Shown: positions 8,462-17,150 of the stretch, one piece after another
Numbering within the stretch: position 1 is the first letter of the stretch
How the letters are laid out: each line of letters begins with the position of its first letter
Assembly: GCF_031458095.1 (NCBI RefSeq)
Contig: NZ_JAVDXU010000002.1
Coordinates: 124,001-188,000, forward strand
Origin: Pelomonas saccharophila_A
GTDB taxonomy: Bacteria; Pseudomonadota; Gammaproteobacteria; Burkholderiales; Burkholderiaceae_C
DNA: 64,000 nucleotides
Reading direction: 5' to 3'
The notes under the pieces: model-generated
Told to the model about the DNA's origin: nothing
What the model saw: only the letters and a program-made list of their open reading frames with translations
Database searches by the model: none
Translations under genes and position numbers: made by a program

Positions 8462-9441
8462 CCTTGAGCCCCTCGCCCGGCCTGGCCTCGCTGGACGCGG
8501 GCCAGTCCAGTCGGTCCCCCGAGGGGACGAGGCTGCCCACGGCGTCGAACCGTGAGCAGCCCCTGGCGGCCCGGCTTGGGGCGGCCCTGCGCTCGGCCCG
8601 AACACTCACCCTGCTGCTGACGGGCTGGCTGGCCCTGGCCGGCCTCACCCAGGCCATGGAGGTCGTCACCCTGCCCGCCACGCTGCGCCGCCCCGCGCTG
8701 ACCCTGCACTGGGCGCCGCTGGACGACCAGCCCCACCCCGCCGTCGTGGCCCTGCACGGCTGCGGCGGCCTCTACAAGCGCGACGGCCACAGCCTGGACG
8801 CGCGCTACCCCAGCTACGTCGAGCGCCTGCATGCCCTGGGCTACCACGTGCTGCTGCCCGACAGCTTCGGCTCGCGCGGCCTGACCTCGGTCTGCACCCA
8901 GCGCTACGGCACGCGCAGCGTCGACATCGCCGACCGCCGCGCCGACGTGCTGGAGGCGCTGGCCTGGTTGCGTGCGCAAACGCGCGTGGACGCCGGGCAT
9001 GTCGCGCTGATGGGCTGGAGCAATGGCGCGACGACGGCGCTGAGCACCATGGATGCCCGCCAGGCACCGCCGGCCCCGCCGCTGGCGGCCGTCGTGCTGT
9101 TCTACCCCGGCTGCGGCCGCCAGCAGGGCGCCGAGCCCGCCGCCGGCGCGGTGCTGGTCCAACTGGGCGGCGCCGACGACTGGACGCCGCCCGAACCCTG
9201 CGCGCGGCTCGCCAAGCGTTGGCAGGCCGCCGGCCGCGATGTCGTGCTCGATGTCTACGCCGGCGCCTATCACGGCTTCGATTCCGACAACCCGGTGCGC
9301 TTTCGCAGCGACGTGCCCAACGGCCGCAACGCTGCCGGCGTGCACCTTGGCGGCAACCCCGAGGCCTACAGCGCATCGCAGGCTCGCCTGGCCGACTTCC
9401 TGGCGCGCCACCTCGGCCCGGCCGGACAATCCCATCCCTGA
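8458..9441 (+). CDS. Secreted dienelactone-hydrolase-like alpha/beta hydrolase
   Basis: A 327-residue protein if started at the ATG overlapping the previous stop (ATGA). No other in-frame ATG, GTG or TTG lies between about 8467 and the hydrophobic stretch, so a non-canonical start cannot be excluded. Residues about 4-48 are encoded by repeat copy B. A signal-peptide-like segment follows (TLTLLLTGWLALAGLTQA), then the hydrolase fold: oxyanion region VVALHGCGGLY, nucleophile elbow MGWSNGATT (Ser near 188), acidic GGADDW (about 239) and YHGFD histidine (about 271). The nucleophile is serine, not the cysteine of true dienelactone hydrolase. Substrate unknown. The mature enzyme is probably periplasmic. 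Confidence 0.78.
   Translation: MTLSPSPGLASLDAGQSSRSPEGTRLPTASNREQPLAARLGAALRSARTLTLLLTGWLALAGLTQAMEVVTLPATLRRPALTLHWAPLDDQPHPAVVALHGCGGLYKRDGHSLDARYPSYVERLHALGYHVLLPDSFGSRGLTSVCTQRYGTRSVDIADRRADVLEALAWLRAQTRVDAGHVALMGWSNGATTALSTMDARQAPPAPPLAAVVLFYPGCGRQQGAEPAAGAVLVQLGGADDWTPPEPCARLAKRWQAAGRDVVLDVYAGAYHGFDSDNPVRFRSDVPNGRNAAGVHLGGNPEAYSASQARLADFLARHLGPAGQSHP
8463..8602 (-). repeat. Modular hairpin repeat, copy B (core form, inside a reading frame)
   Basis: Shortest member of the family, about 140 bp. CCCCTCG (8469-8475) is 7 nt after the stop of the GNAT gene and pairs with CGAGGGG (8520-8526). The far end carries the shared GCGCTCGGCCCGAA (8589-8602). It lacks both insert modules seen in copies A, C and D. 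It lies inside the open frame of the hydrolase gene. Confidence 0.75.
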
Positions 9442-9453
9442 TCCCGTACCGCC

Positions 9454-10239
9454 ATGAGCACCTGCCTGACCATCACGACCCAGGGCCATGTCGCCCGCGT
9501 CACGCTGAACCGCCCCGAGGTCCGCAACGCCTTCAACGAGGTGCTGATCCAGGAGCTGACCGCGGCCTTCACCGAGCTGGGCGAGCGCGACGACTTGCGC
9601 GCCATCGTGCTTGCGGCCGAAGGCAAGGCCTTCTGCGCCGGCGCCGACCTGAACTGGATGAAGGCCATGGCCGGCTACAGCTGGGACGAGAACCATGCCG
9701 ACGCCACCCGGCTGGCCGACATGCTGTGGGCGATCTACAGCTGCCCGGTGCCGGTCATCGCGCGTGTGCAGGGCGATGTCTATGCCGGCGGCGTGGGCCT
9801 GGTGTCCTGTGCCGACGTCGTCGTGGCCGTGGACACGGCCGGCTTCTGCCTCAGCGAGGCCAAGCTGGGCCTGCTGCCGGCCACCATCGGCCCTTATGTC
9901 GTCAAGGCCCTGGGCGAGCAGGCGTCGCGGCGCTACTTCGTGACGGCGGAGCGTTTCCCGGCCGATGAGGCCAGGCGCCTGGGCCTGGTGCACGAAGTCG
10001 TTGCGGCCGAGGCGCTGGACGCCAAGGTCGACGAACTCGTCGCCGCCATCACGGCCAACGGCCCGGCTGCTGCGCGCGCCTGCAAGCGGCTCGTCAAGGA
10101 CGTGGCCAGCCGCGAGATCACGCCCGGGCTGCGCGACAGCACCGCCCGCCGCATCGCCGACATCCGGGCCAGCGCCGAAGGGCGTGAGGGCGTTCAGAGC
10201 TTTTTGAACAAGGCCAAGCCGAGCTGGCTGGTGGGATGA
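9454..10239 (+). CDS. liuC: Methylglutaconyl-CoA hydratase (enoyl-CoA hydratase family)
   Basis: A 261-residue crotonase-fold enzyme predicted to hydrate 3-methylglutaconyl-CoA to HMG-CoA, the step between methylcrotonyl-CoA carboxylase and HMG-CoA lyase. Visible motifs are the first oxyanion strand (AFCAGADLNWM), the second glycine-rich turn (GDVYAGGVGLVSCADV) and the conserved acidic SEAKLGLLPATI. The first crotonase glutamate position reads as glycine, as in proteobacterial LiuC proteins generally. Function is assigned from motif type plus position in the operon with both neighbouring enzymes. The start codon lies 12 bp after the hydrolase stop. Confidence 0.88.
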   Translation: MSTCLTITTQGHVARVTLNRPEVRNAFNEVLIQELTAAFTELGERDDLRAIVLAAEGKAFCAGADLNWMKAMAGYSWDENHADATRLADMLWAIYSCPVPVIARVQGDVYAGGVGLVSCADVVVAVDTAGFCLSEAKLGLLPATIGPYVVKALGEQASRRYFVTAERFPADEARRLGLVHEVVAAEALDAKVDELVAAITANGPAAARACKRLVKDVASREITPGLRDSTARRIADIRASAEGREGVQSFLNKAKPSWLVG

Positions 10240-10847
10240 AACTCGACGCCCTCCAACTGCTCGCCCTGGCCGCCGCACTCGGCTGGGCCAGCGGCCTGCG
10301 CCTGTACCTGACGGTGCTGCTGGTCGGCATCGCCGGGCATTGGGGCTGGATTGCATTGCCGCCGGGCCTGCAGGTGCTGGCCTCGCCGCTGGTCATGAGC
10401 GCCGCCGCGGTGCTGGCCCTGATCGAGTTCCTGGCCGACAAGATCCCCCTCGTCGACAGCGCCTGGGATGCCCTGCACACGTTGATCCGCATCCCCGCCG
10501 GCGCCGCCCTGGTGGCCGGCATGGTGAGCGGCTGGGCGGGCGACCATGGCCAGGCCTGGGGCATCGTGGCCGCGCTGCTGGGTGGCGGCCTGGCCGCGAC
10601 GGCGCATGCCGCCAAGGCCAGCACGCGCGCGGCGGCCAACACCTCGCCGGAGCCCTTCTCCAATATCGGCCTGTCGCTGCTCGGCGACGTGGCCGTGCCC
10701 GCCATGCTGTGGCTGGCCTGGGCCCATCCCCTTGTCTTCTTCCCGCTGCTGGCCCTGGCGCTGGCCGTCATGGGCACGCTGATCTGGCTGTGCTTCAAAT
10801 TCCTGCGCGCGCTGGTCCGGCGCTGGCGCGCACCGAGTCCCGCATGA
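10236..10847 (+). CDS. DUF4126 membrane protein
   Basis: A 203-residue integral membrane protein with about five hydrophobic segments, matching the DUF4126 family (N-terminal LGWASGLRLYLTVLLVG; central AHAAKASTRAAANTSPEP). Start and stop overlap its neighbours as ATGA on both sides, so it is a full member of the operon. Function is unknown in the family. Position between a leucine-degradation enzyme and bioA hints at transport of a related compound, but this is inference only. Confidence 0.82.
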   Translation: MKLDALQLLALAAALGWASGLRLYLTVLLVGIAGHWGWIALPPGLQVLASPLVMSAAAVLALIEFLADKIPLVDSAWDALHTLIRIPAGAALVAGMVSGWAGDHGQAWGIVAALLGGGLAATAHAAKASTRAAANTSPEPFSNIGLSLLGDVAVPAMLWLAWAHPLVFFPLLALALAVMGTLIWLCFKFLRALVRRWRAPSPA

Positions 10848-12133
10848 GCAATTCCCAAGACCTCGCGGCCCGCAGCCGCGCCGCCGTCTGGCATCCCTGC
10901 ACGCAGATGGCCCGCCTGGCCCAGGTGCCGCCCCTGCCCATCGCCCGCGGCGAAGGCCCCTGGCTGTTCGACACCGACGGCCGCCGCTATTTCGACGCCA
11001 ATTCGTCCTGGTGGGTCAACCTCTTCGGCCACAGCGACAAGGGGTTGCACGACGCCATCAAGGCCCAGCTGGACACCCTGCCCCATGTGATGCTGGCCGG
11101 CTGCACCCACGAGCCCGCCGTGCGCCTGGCCGAGCGGCTGTCGGCTCGCACCGGCGGCGCCCTGGGCCATGCCTTCTTCGGCAGCGATGGCGCCAGCGCC
11201 GTCGAGATCGCACTGAAGCAGAGCTTCCATTCGTGGAAGAACCGTGGCCAGACCAACAAGCGCGAATTCGTCTGTCTCAAAAACAGCTATCACGGCGAGA
11301 CGCTGGGGGCGCTGAGCGTGACCGATGTGCAGGTCTTCCGCGATGCCTACGACCCGCTGCTGATGCGGGCCCATATCGTCGCCTCGCCGGATGCCCGCCT
11401 CGCCAACGAGGCCGGGGCGCTGGAAGCGATGCGCACACTGCTGGCCGAGCGGCATGATTCGATCGCCTGCGTCATCGTCGAGCCGCTGATCCAGGGCGCC
11501 GCCGGCATGGTCATGTATTCGCCGGCCTATCTGAAGGGCCTGCGCGAGCTGACGCGCGAGTTCGGCGTCCACCTGATCGCCGACGAGATCGCCGTCGGCT
11601 GCGGCCGCACCGGCACCTTCTTCGCGTGGGAGCAGAGCGGCGCGGACTGGCCCGACTTCATTCTTCTCAGCAAAGGCATCACCGGCGGCACGCTGCCGCT
11701 GTCGCTGGTGCTGACGACCGAGGCGGTGTTTGGCGCGTTCTGGAGCGAGGACGTCACGCGCGGCTTCCTGCATTCCCACTCCTACACCGGCAACCCGCTG
11801 GCCTGCGCCGCGGCCAACGCGGTGCTGGACCGCTTCGATGCCGGCCAGCTCGAAGACAACCGGGCACAGGCTTCAGCGCTGACCCGCGCCTTCGCAGCCT
11901 TGGCCCCGCGTGTGAAACATCTGCGACAACGCGGCATGATCCTGGCCTTCGATGTGCCTGAAGCACCACCCCGCTTCGCTGAGCGCTTCCACCTCGCTGC
12001 GCGCGCACACGAACTGCTGATCCGACCGATCGGCTCGACCGTCTACCTGATGCCCCCTTACCTGATCGACGACGCGACCGCGGCCTGGCTGGCCGACGCC
12101 GTGTCGAAGACGCTGAACGATGTCCTTGCTTGA
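10844..12133 (+). CDS. bioA: Adenosylmethionine-8-amino-7-oxononanoate aminotransferase
   Basis: A 429-residue PLP enzyme that makes 7,8-diaminopelargonic acid (DAPA) in biotin synthesis, using S-adenosylmethionine as amino donor. BioA-specific marks are SSWWVNLFGHS near the N-terminus and HPCTQM at the start. The PLP lysine is in LLSKGITGG (about 277), with the PLP-contacting DEIAVGCGRTG before it. The start at 10844 overlaps the DUF4126 stop (ATGA). The gene overlaps bioF by 14 bp. Confidence 0.95.
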   Translation: MSNSQDLAARSRAAVWHPCTQMARLAQVPPLPIARGEGPWLFDTDGRRYFDANSSWWVNLFGHSDKGLHDAIKAQLDTLPHVMLAGCTHEPAVRLAERLSARTGGALGHAFFGSDGASAVEIALKQSFHSWKNRGQTNKREFVCLKNSYHGETLGALSVTDVQVFRDAYDPLLMRAHIVASPDARLANEAGALEAMRTLLAERHDSIACVIVEPLIQGAAGMVMYSPAYLKGLRELTREFGVHLIADEIAVGCGRTGTFFAWEQSGADWPDFILLSKGITGGTLPLSLVLTTEAVFGAFWSEDVTRGFLHSHSYTGNPLACAAANAVLDRFDAGQLEDNRAQASALTRAFAALAPRVKHLRQRGMILAFDVPEAPPRFAERFHLAARAHELLIRPIGSTVYLMPPYLIDDATAAWLADAVSKTLNDVLA

Positions 12134-13334
12134 TCACCTCAGCGCCAAGCTCTCGGCCATTGCCGCCCAGAGCCTGACGCGCAAATTGCGCACCGCCGAC
12201 AGCGGCACCGCGCCCCGCCAGAGCATCAACGGCCGCGAGCTGCTGATGTTCTGCTCCAACGACTATCTCGGCCTGGCCGCGGAACCCGCCATCGCGCAGG
12301 CGATTGCCGAAGGCGCGCGCCTGTGGGGCGGTGGCTCGGGGGCTTCGCCGCTGGTCAGCGGCCACAGCGCCGCCCATGAGGCCGTCGCCGCCACGCTGGC
12401 CCGCTGGTATGCGCCGCATATCCCGCAGGCCCGCGCCATCGGCTTGTGCACCGGCTATATGGCCAACCTGGCCGTCGTCACGGCCCTGGGCGACGAGCAC
12501 ACGGAAGTCTTCTCGGAGCAGCTCAACCATGCCTCGCTGATCGACGCGGCGCGCCTGGCCAAGGCCAAGGTGACGCGCTACGGCCATGCCGACGTGGCCG
12601 GCCTGCGCGCCCTGCTCGCCGCCAGCACCGCCAAGGTCAAGCTCATCGTCACCGACGCCGTCTTCAGCATGGACGGCGACCTGGCGCCGCTGCCGGAACT
12701 GCTGAAGCTCGCCGAGGCGTTCGACGCCTGGCTCATCGTCGACGACGCCCACGGCTTCGGCGTGCTGGGTGAAAAGGGGCGCGGCTCGCTGGAGCACTTC
12801 GGCCTGCGCAGCGAGCGCCTCATCCTCGTCGGCACCCTGGGCAAGGCCGCGGGCCTGGCCGGCGCTTTTGTCGCGGCCCACGCCACCATCGTCGACTACC
12901 TGCTGCAGGCGGCGCGCAACTTCATCTTCTCGACCGCCTCGCCGCCCGCCATCGAGCATGCGCTGCTGGCCAGCTTCGAGCTCATCGAAGGCCCGCTGGG
13001 CGCCGCCCGCCGCGCCAACCTCGTCGCCTTGCAAGGCCGGCTGCGCGACGGCCTGCTGGCCCTCATCGACCACCATCCACGCCTGGGCTGGTCGCTGACC
13101 GACTCGGCCACGCCCATCCAGCCCCTCATCGTCGGCGGCAATGCCGAGGTCATGGCCCTGGCTGCCGCGCTGGAGAGCGCCGGCCTGCGCGTGCCCGGCA
13201 TCCGCCCACCGACCGTGGCAGCGGGCACCGCTCGGCTGCGCATCACACTGTGCGGCACGCACACCGCCGCCGACGTCGACGCACTGCTGACTGCGCTGGA
13301 GCGCGCCGCCTCGGCCCAGGAGCAGGCGGCATGA
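12120..13334 (+). CDS. bioF: 8-amino-7-oxononanoate synthase
   Basis: A 404-residue alpha-oxoamine synthase that joins pimeloyl-(ACP/CoA) and alanine. Visible are the FCSNDYLGLA entry motif, GSGASPLVSG, the PLP aspartate/histidine region VDDAHGFGVLG and the Schiff-base lysine in VGTLGKAAG (about 241). It begins inside the last codons of bioA and overlaps bioD by 4 bp, so translation is tightly coupled. No bioC or bioH is in the window, so pimeloyl supply must be encoded elsewhere. Confidence 0.95.
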   Translation: MSLLDHLSAKLSAIAAQSLTRKLRTADSGTAPRQSINGRELLMFCSNDYLGLAAEPAIAQAIAEGARLWGGGSGASPLVSGHSAAHEAVAATLARWYAPHIPQARAIGLCTGYMANLAVVTALGDEHTEVFSEQLNHASLIDAARLAKAKVTRYGHADVAGLRALLAASTAKVKLIVTDAVFSMDGDLAPLPELLKLAEAFDAWLIVDDAHGFGVLGEKGRGSLEHFGLRSERLILVGTLGKAAGLAGAFVAAHATIVDYLLQAARNFIFSTASPPAIEHALLASFELIEGPLGAARRANLVALQGRLRDGLLALIDHHPRLGWSLTDSATPIQPLIVGGNAEVMALAAALESAGLRVPGIRPPTVAAGTARLRITLCGTHTAADVDALLTALERAASAQEQAA

Positions 13335-14041
13335 CGGGCATGACCCACATGAGAAGGGGCTTCTTCGTCACCGGTACCGACACCGAGATCGGCAAAACCG
13401 CCGTCACGGCCGGACTGGCTCATGCGCTCGCCCTGACCGGCCGGCGCGTGGCCGCGCTCAAGCCCATCTCGGCCGGGCAGGACTTCATCGACGGCCATTG
13501 GCTCAACGACGACGTCGAGCGCCTGCGCGCGGCCGGCAACCTGGGCCTGACGTCCGCAGAGGTCGGTGCGCTGCAGATGCGCACCGCCTGTGCGCCCCAC
13601 ATCGCGGCCCGCATCGAGAACGAGGCCATCGTCCGCGAGCCGGTGCTGCACGCGCTGCGCGCCGTGGCTTTCCGTGCCGACGTGACGCTGGTCGAGGGTG
13701 TGGGCGGTTTCCGCGTGCCGCTCAACGATGAATGGGACACCGCCGACCTCGCCGTCGACCTGGGCCTGCCCGTCATCCTCGTCGTCGGCCTGCGCCTGGG
13801 TTGCATCAACCACGCGCTGCTGACGGCCGAGGCCGTGCGCGCCCGCGGCCTGACGCTGGCCGCCTGGGTGGCCAACACGGTGGACGAGCGCCAGCCCCAC
13901 GTCACCGACAATCTGCAAGCTCTGCAGCGCGGCCTGCAAGCCCCCTGCCTCGGCCATGTGCCCCGCCTGGCCCACGCCGACCACGCCACGATGGCCCGCC
14001 ATCTGTCGCTCGAACCCCTGCTCGGACACCTTCCCGCATGA
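13331..14041 (+). CDS. bioD: Dethiobiotin synthetase
   Basis: A 236-residue ATP-dependent enzyme that closes the ureido ring of dethiobiotin. The P-loop GTDTEIGKT is at residues 15-23, with the substrate-loop KPISAG and the VEGVGGFRVPL motif downstream. The ATG at 13331 overlaps the bioF stop (ATGA). Further ATG codons at 13340 and 13349 are possible starts, since the P-loop strand begins only at residue 10. The stop overlaps the bioB start. Confidence 0.94.
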   Translation: MTGMTHMRRGFFVTGTDTEIGKTAVTAGLAHALALTGRRVAALKPISAGQDFIDGHWLNDDVERLRAAGNLGLTSAEVGALQMRTACAPHIAARIENEAIVREPVLHALRAVAFRADVTLVEGVGGFRVPLNDEWDTADLAVDLGLPVILVVGLRLGCINHALLTAEAVRARGLTLAAWVANTVDERQPHVTDNLQALQRGLQAPCLGHVPRLAHADHATMARHLSLEPLLGHLPA

Positions 14042-15078
14042 ACCAGATCCAGACCCTCACCCCCACGACCGACACCGATCGCCGCCAGGCCACGCCCTGG
14101 ACCGTCAAGGACGTCGTGGCGCTGTTCGACCTGCCCTTCAACGACCTGCTGTTCCGCGCGCAGCAGGTGCACCGCGAGCACTTCGATGCCAACGCCGTGC
14201 AGCTGTCCACACTGCTGTCCATCAAGACCGGCGGCTGCGAGGAGGACTGCGCCTACTGCCCGCAGTCGGCCCACTTCGACACCGGGCTGAAGGCCGAGAA
14301 GCTGATCCCGCTGCAGGAGGTCATGGAAGCGGCCCGCGCGGCCAAGGCCAATGGCGCGACACGCTTCTGTATGGGCGCCGCCTGGCGCTCGCCCAAGCCG
14401 CGCCACCTCGAGGCCATCGGCGAGATGATTTCCGAGGTCAAGGCCCTGGGCCTGGAGACTTGTTTGACGGCCGGCATGCTGGAAGACGGCCAGGCCGAAC
14501 AGCTGAAAACTGCGGGCCTGGACTACTACAACCACAACCTCGACACCGCGCCCGAGTTCTACGGCCAGATCATCACGACGCGCACCTACCAGGACCGCCT
14601 GGACACGCTGGAGCGCGTGCGCCAGCAAGGGCTCAAGGTCTGCTCGGGCGGCATCGTCGGCATGGGCGAGACGCGCCGCCAGCGCGCCGGCCTCATCGTC
14701 CAGCTGGCCAACCTCGACCCCTACCCCGAAAGCGTGCCCATCAACAACCTCGTGCAGGTCGAAGGCACGCCGCTGGCCGGCACCGCGCCGCTGGATCCGC
14801 TGGAGTTCATCCGCACGATTGCCGTCGCCCGCATCACCATGCCGCGCGCCATGGTGCGCCTGTCGGCCGGCCGCGAAGAGATGCCCGAGACCATGCAGGC
14901 CCTGTGCTTCCTGGCCGGCGCCAATTCCATGTTCTATGGCGACAAACTGCTGACGACGAGCAACCCGCAGGCCGAGAAGGACCGTGCCTTGCTGGAGCGC
15001 CTGGGCATGCGCTGCTCGACCGAGGCCGAGCTGACGCCGTCCGAGGCGGCGGCCAAGGTGCAGGTCTGCACGCACTGA
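14038..15078 (+). CDS. bioB: Biotin synthase (radical SAM)
   Basis: A 346-residue radical SAM enzyme that inserts sulfur into dethiobiotin. The [4Fe-4S] motif is C67-EED-C71-AY-C74. Further family marks are RFCMGAAWR, YNHNLDTAPEFY, GGIVGMGE and RLSAGREEMPE, and the C-terminal GANSMFYGDKLLTT. It is the last bio gene; an 89-bp gap separates it from the biotin-dependent carboxylase subunit, the only sizeable gap in the run from 6339 to 18061. Confidence 0.97.
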   Translation: MNQIQTLTPTTDTDRRQATPWTVKDVVALFDLPFNDLLFRAQQVHREHFDANAVQLSTLLSIKTGGCEEDCAYCPQSAHFDTGLKAEKLIPLQEVMEAARAAKANGATRFCMGAAWRSPKPRHLEAIGEMISEVKALGLETCLTAGMLEDGQAEQLKTAGLDYYNHNLDTAPEFYGQIITTRTYQDRLDTLERVRQQGLKVCSGGIVGMGETRRQRAGLIVQLANLDPYPESVPINNLVQVEGTPLAGTAPLDPLEFIRTIAVARITMPRAMVRLSAGREEMPETMQALCFLAGANSMFYGDKLLTTSNPQAEKDRALLERLGMRCSTEAELTPSEAAAKVQVCTH

Positions 15079-15167
15079 GTTCTGCGACAACCGCGCGCCA
15101 AGGGCCATCGACCCGCGGCGCGCCCCGATCCTGAATCCACAAGAAGACGGCTGAGGAGACGAAAGAG

Positions 15168-17150
15168 ATGTTCAAGAAAATTTTGATTGCCAACCGCGGC
15201 GAGATCGCGTGCCGAGTGGCTGCGACTGCCCGTCGCCTCGGCATCCAGACGGTGGCCGTCTACTCCGAAGCCGACGCCGACGCCCAGCACGTCAAGGCCT
15301 GCGACGAAGCCATCCTCATCGGCGGCCCGGCGCCGCGCGACTCCTATCTGCAGTGGGAGCGCATCCTCGCCGCGGCCAAGGCCACCGGCGCGCAAGCCGT
15401 CCACCCCGGCTATGGCTTTCTGTCGGAGAACGAGGCCTTTGCCCAGGCCTGCGCCGATGCCGGCGTCGCCTTCATCGGCCCGCCCCCCAGCGCCATCCTG
15501 GCCATGGGCCTGAAGGCCGAGTCCAAGCGCTTGATGGAGGCCGCCCAGGTGCCGTTGGTGCCCGGCTATCACGGCGCCGACCAGGACCCAGCCCTGCTGA
15601 AGAAGGAAGCCGACCGCATCGGCTATCCCGTGCTGATCAAGGCCAGCGCCGGCGGTGGTGGCAAGGGCATGCGGGCCGTCTACAGCGCCGACGAGTTCGA
15701 CGCCGCCCTGGCCTCGTGCAAGCGCGAAGCCATCAACAGCTTCGGCGACGACGCGGTGCTGATCGAACGCTATGTGCAAAAGCCCCGCCACATCGAGATC
15801 CAGGTCTTCGGCGATTCGCACGGCGACTGCGTCTACCTGTTCGAGCGCGACTGCTCGGTGCAGCGCCGCCACCAGAAGGTGCTGGAGGAAGCCCCCGCCC
15901 CCGGCATGACGCCCGAGCGCCGGGCCCAGATGGGCGAGGCGGCCGTGGCCGCCGCCAAGGCCGTGGGCTATGTCGGCGCCGGCACCGTCGAGTTCATCGC
16001 CGAGCAGGATGGCCGCTTCTACTTCATGGAGATGAACACGCGGCTGCAGGTCGAGCACCCGGTGACGGAAGCCATCACCGGCCAGGACCTGGTGGAGTGG
16101 CAGCTGCGCGTCGCCTCGGGCGAGCCGCTGCCGCTCAAGCAATCGGAGCTGCGCATGCACGGCCATGCCATCGAGGCCCGCATCTGCGCCGAGAACCCGG
16201 ACGGCGGCTTCCTGCCCGCGACTGGCAGGCTGGACGTGGCGCGCTGGCCCGCTCATGTGGCGTTCGAGCGCGGCAATGTCCGCATCGACGCCGGCGTGCG
16301 CGAGGGCGATGCCATCAGCCCCTATTACGACTCGATGATCGCCAAGCTTATCGTCTGGGGCGAAGACCGCGCCCAGGCGCTGGCGCGGCTGGACCTGGCG
16401 CTGCGCGACACCCACATCGTCGGCCTTCACACCAATGTCGCCTTCCTGCGCCGCTGCGCGGCCACCCAGTCGTTTGCAGGCGCCGATCTCGACACCGGCC
16501 TGATCGAGCGCGAGAAGGCCGTGCTCTTCGACCAGCCCGGCCTGCCGCTGCGCGTCAGCGCCGCCGCCGTCGTCGCCCACACGCTGGCCGTGGAAGGCGC
16601 GACGCAAGGCAGCGACCCGTGGAGCGCCCGCGACGGCTTCCGCCTGTTCGGCTCGGCCACGCGCCGCTTCGACCTCGAAGCCGGCGGCACCCATCACGAG
16701 GTGCTGCTGTCCCGCCATCACCGCGGCGGCATGACGCTGACGGTCGAAGGCGAAGTCATCGAGTTCGCCGTGCAGTCGGTCGACACCGAGACGCACGAAC
16801 TCTTCCTCGGCACGGATCGCATCCGCGTGAAGACCTATGCCCAGGGCGAACGCGTCGCCGTCTTCGCTCCGACCGGTTCGGCCGTGCTGACCGAGGTCGA
16901 CGTCATCGCCCACGCCGGCGACGGCCCGACCGAGGGCGGGCGCCTGACCGCGCCCATGCCCGGCAAGCTGGTGGCCTTCCTGGCCAAGGCCGGCGACACC
17001 GTCACCAAGGGCCAGCCCCTGGCCGTCATGGAGGCCATGAAGATGGAGCACACCATCTCCTCGCCGCGCGACGGCAAGGTGGCCGAGCTGCTGTTCGCCG
17101 TGGGTGACCAGGTTGGCGACGGCGCCGAGCTGCTGAAGCTGGAGGCATGA
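15168..17150 (+). CDS. liuD: Methylcrotonyl-CoA carboxylase, biotin-carrying (alpha) subunit
   Basis: A 660-residue subunit containing biotin carboxylase and biotin carboxyl carrier domains. The N-terminal domain begins KILIANRGEIACR; the ATP-grasp glycine loop is SAGGGGKGMR (about 159-168) and the core FMEMNTRLQVEHPVTE. The C-terminal biotinyl domain carries EAMKMEH, with the modified lysine near residue 625. AGGAG lies 9 nt before the ATG. Pairing with the beta subunit at 6339 and with HMG-CoA lyase supports methylcrotonyl rather than acetyl or propionyl specificity. Its biotin is made by the genes immediately upstream. Confidence 0.94.
   Translation: MFKKILIANRGEIACRVAATARRLGIQTVAVYSEADADAQHVKACDEAILIGGPAPRDSYLQWERILAAAKATGAQAVHPGYGFLSENEAFAQACADAGVAFIGPPPSAILAMGLKAESKRLMEAAQVPLVPGYHGADQDPALLKKEADRIGYPVLIKASAGGGGKGMRAVYSADEFDAALASCKREAINSFGDDAVLIERYVQKPRHIEIQVFGDSHGDCVYLFERDCSVQRRHQKVLEEAPAPGMTPERRAQMGEAAVAAAKAVGYVGAGTVEFIAEQDGRFYFMEMNTRLQVEHPVTEAITGQDLVEWQLRVASGEPLPLKQSELRMHGHAIEARICAENPDGGFLPATGRLDVARWPAHVAFERGNVRIDAGVREGDAISPYYDSMIAKLIVWGEDRAQALARLDLALRDTHIVGLHTNVAFLRRCAATQSFAGADLDTGLIEREKAVLFDQPGLPLRVSAAAVVAHTLAVEGATQGSDPWSARDGFRLFGSATRRFDLEAGGTHHEVLLSRHHRGGMTLTVEGEVIEFAVQSVDTETHELFLGTDRIRVKTYAQGERVAVFAPTGSAVLTEVDVIAHAGDGPTEGGRLTAPMPGKLVAFLAKAGDTVTKGQPLAVMEAMKMEHTISSPRDGKVAELLFAVGDQVGDGAELLKLEA

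Noticed and set aside
10118..11779. 553-codon minus-strand frame opposite liuC, DUF4126 and bioA genes
   Set aside because: It crosses three well-supported plus-strand genes joined by ATGA overlaps and has no ribosome site or domain.
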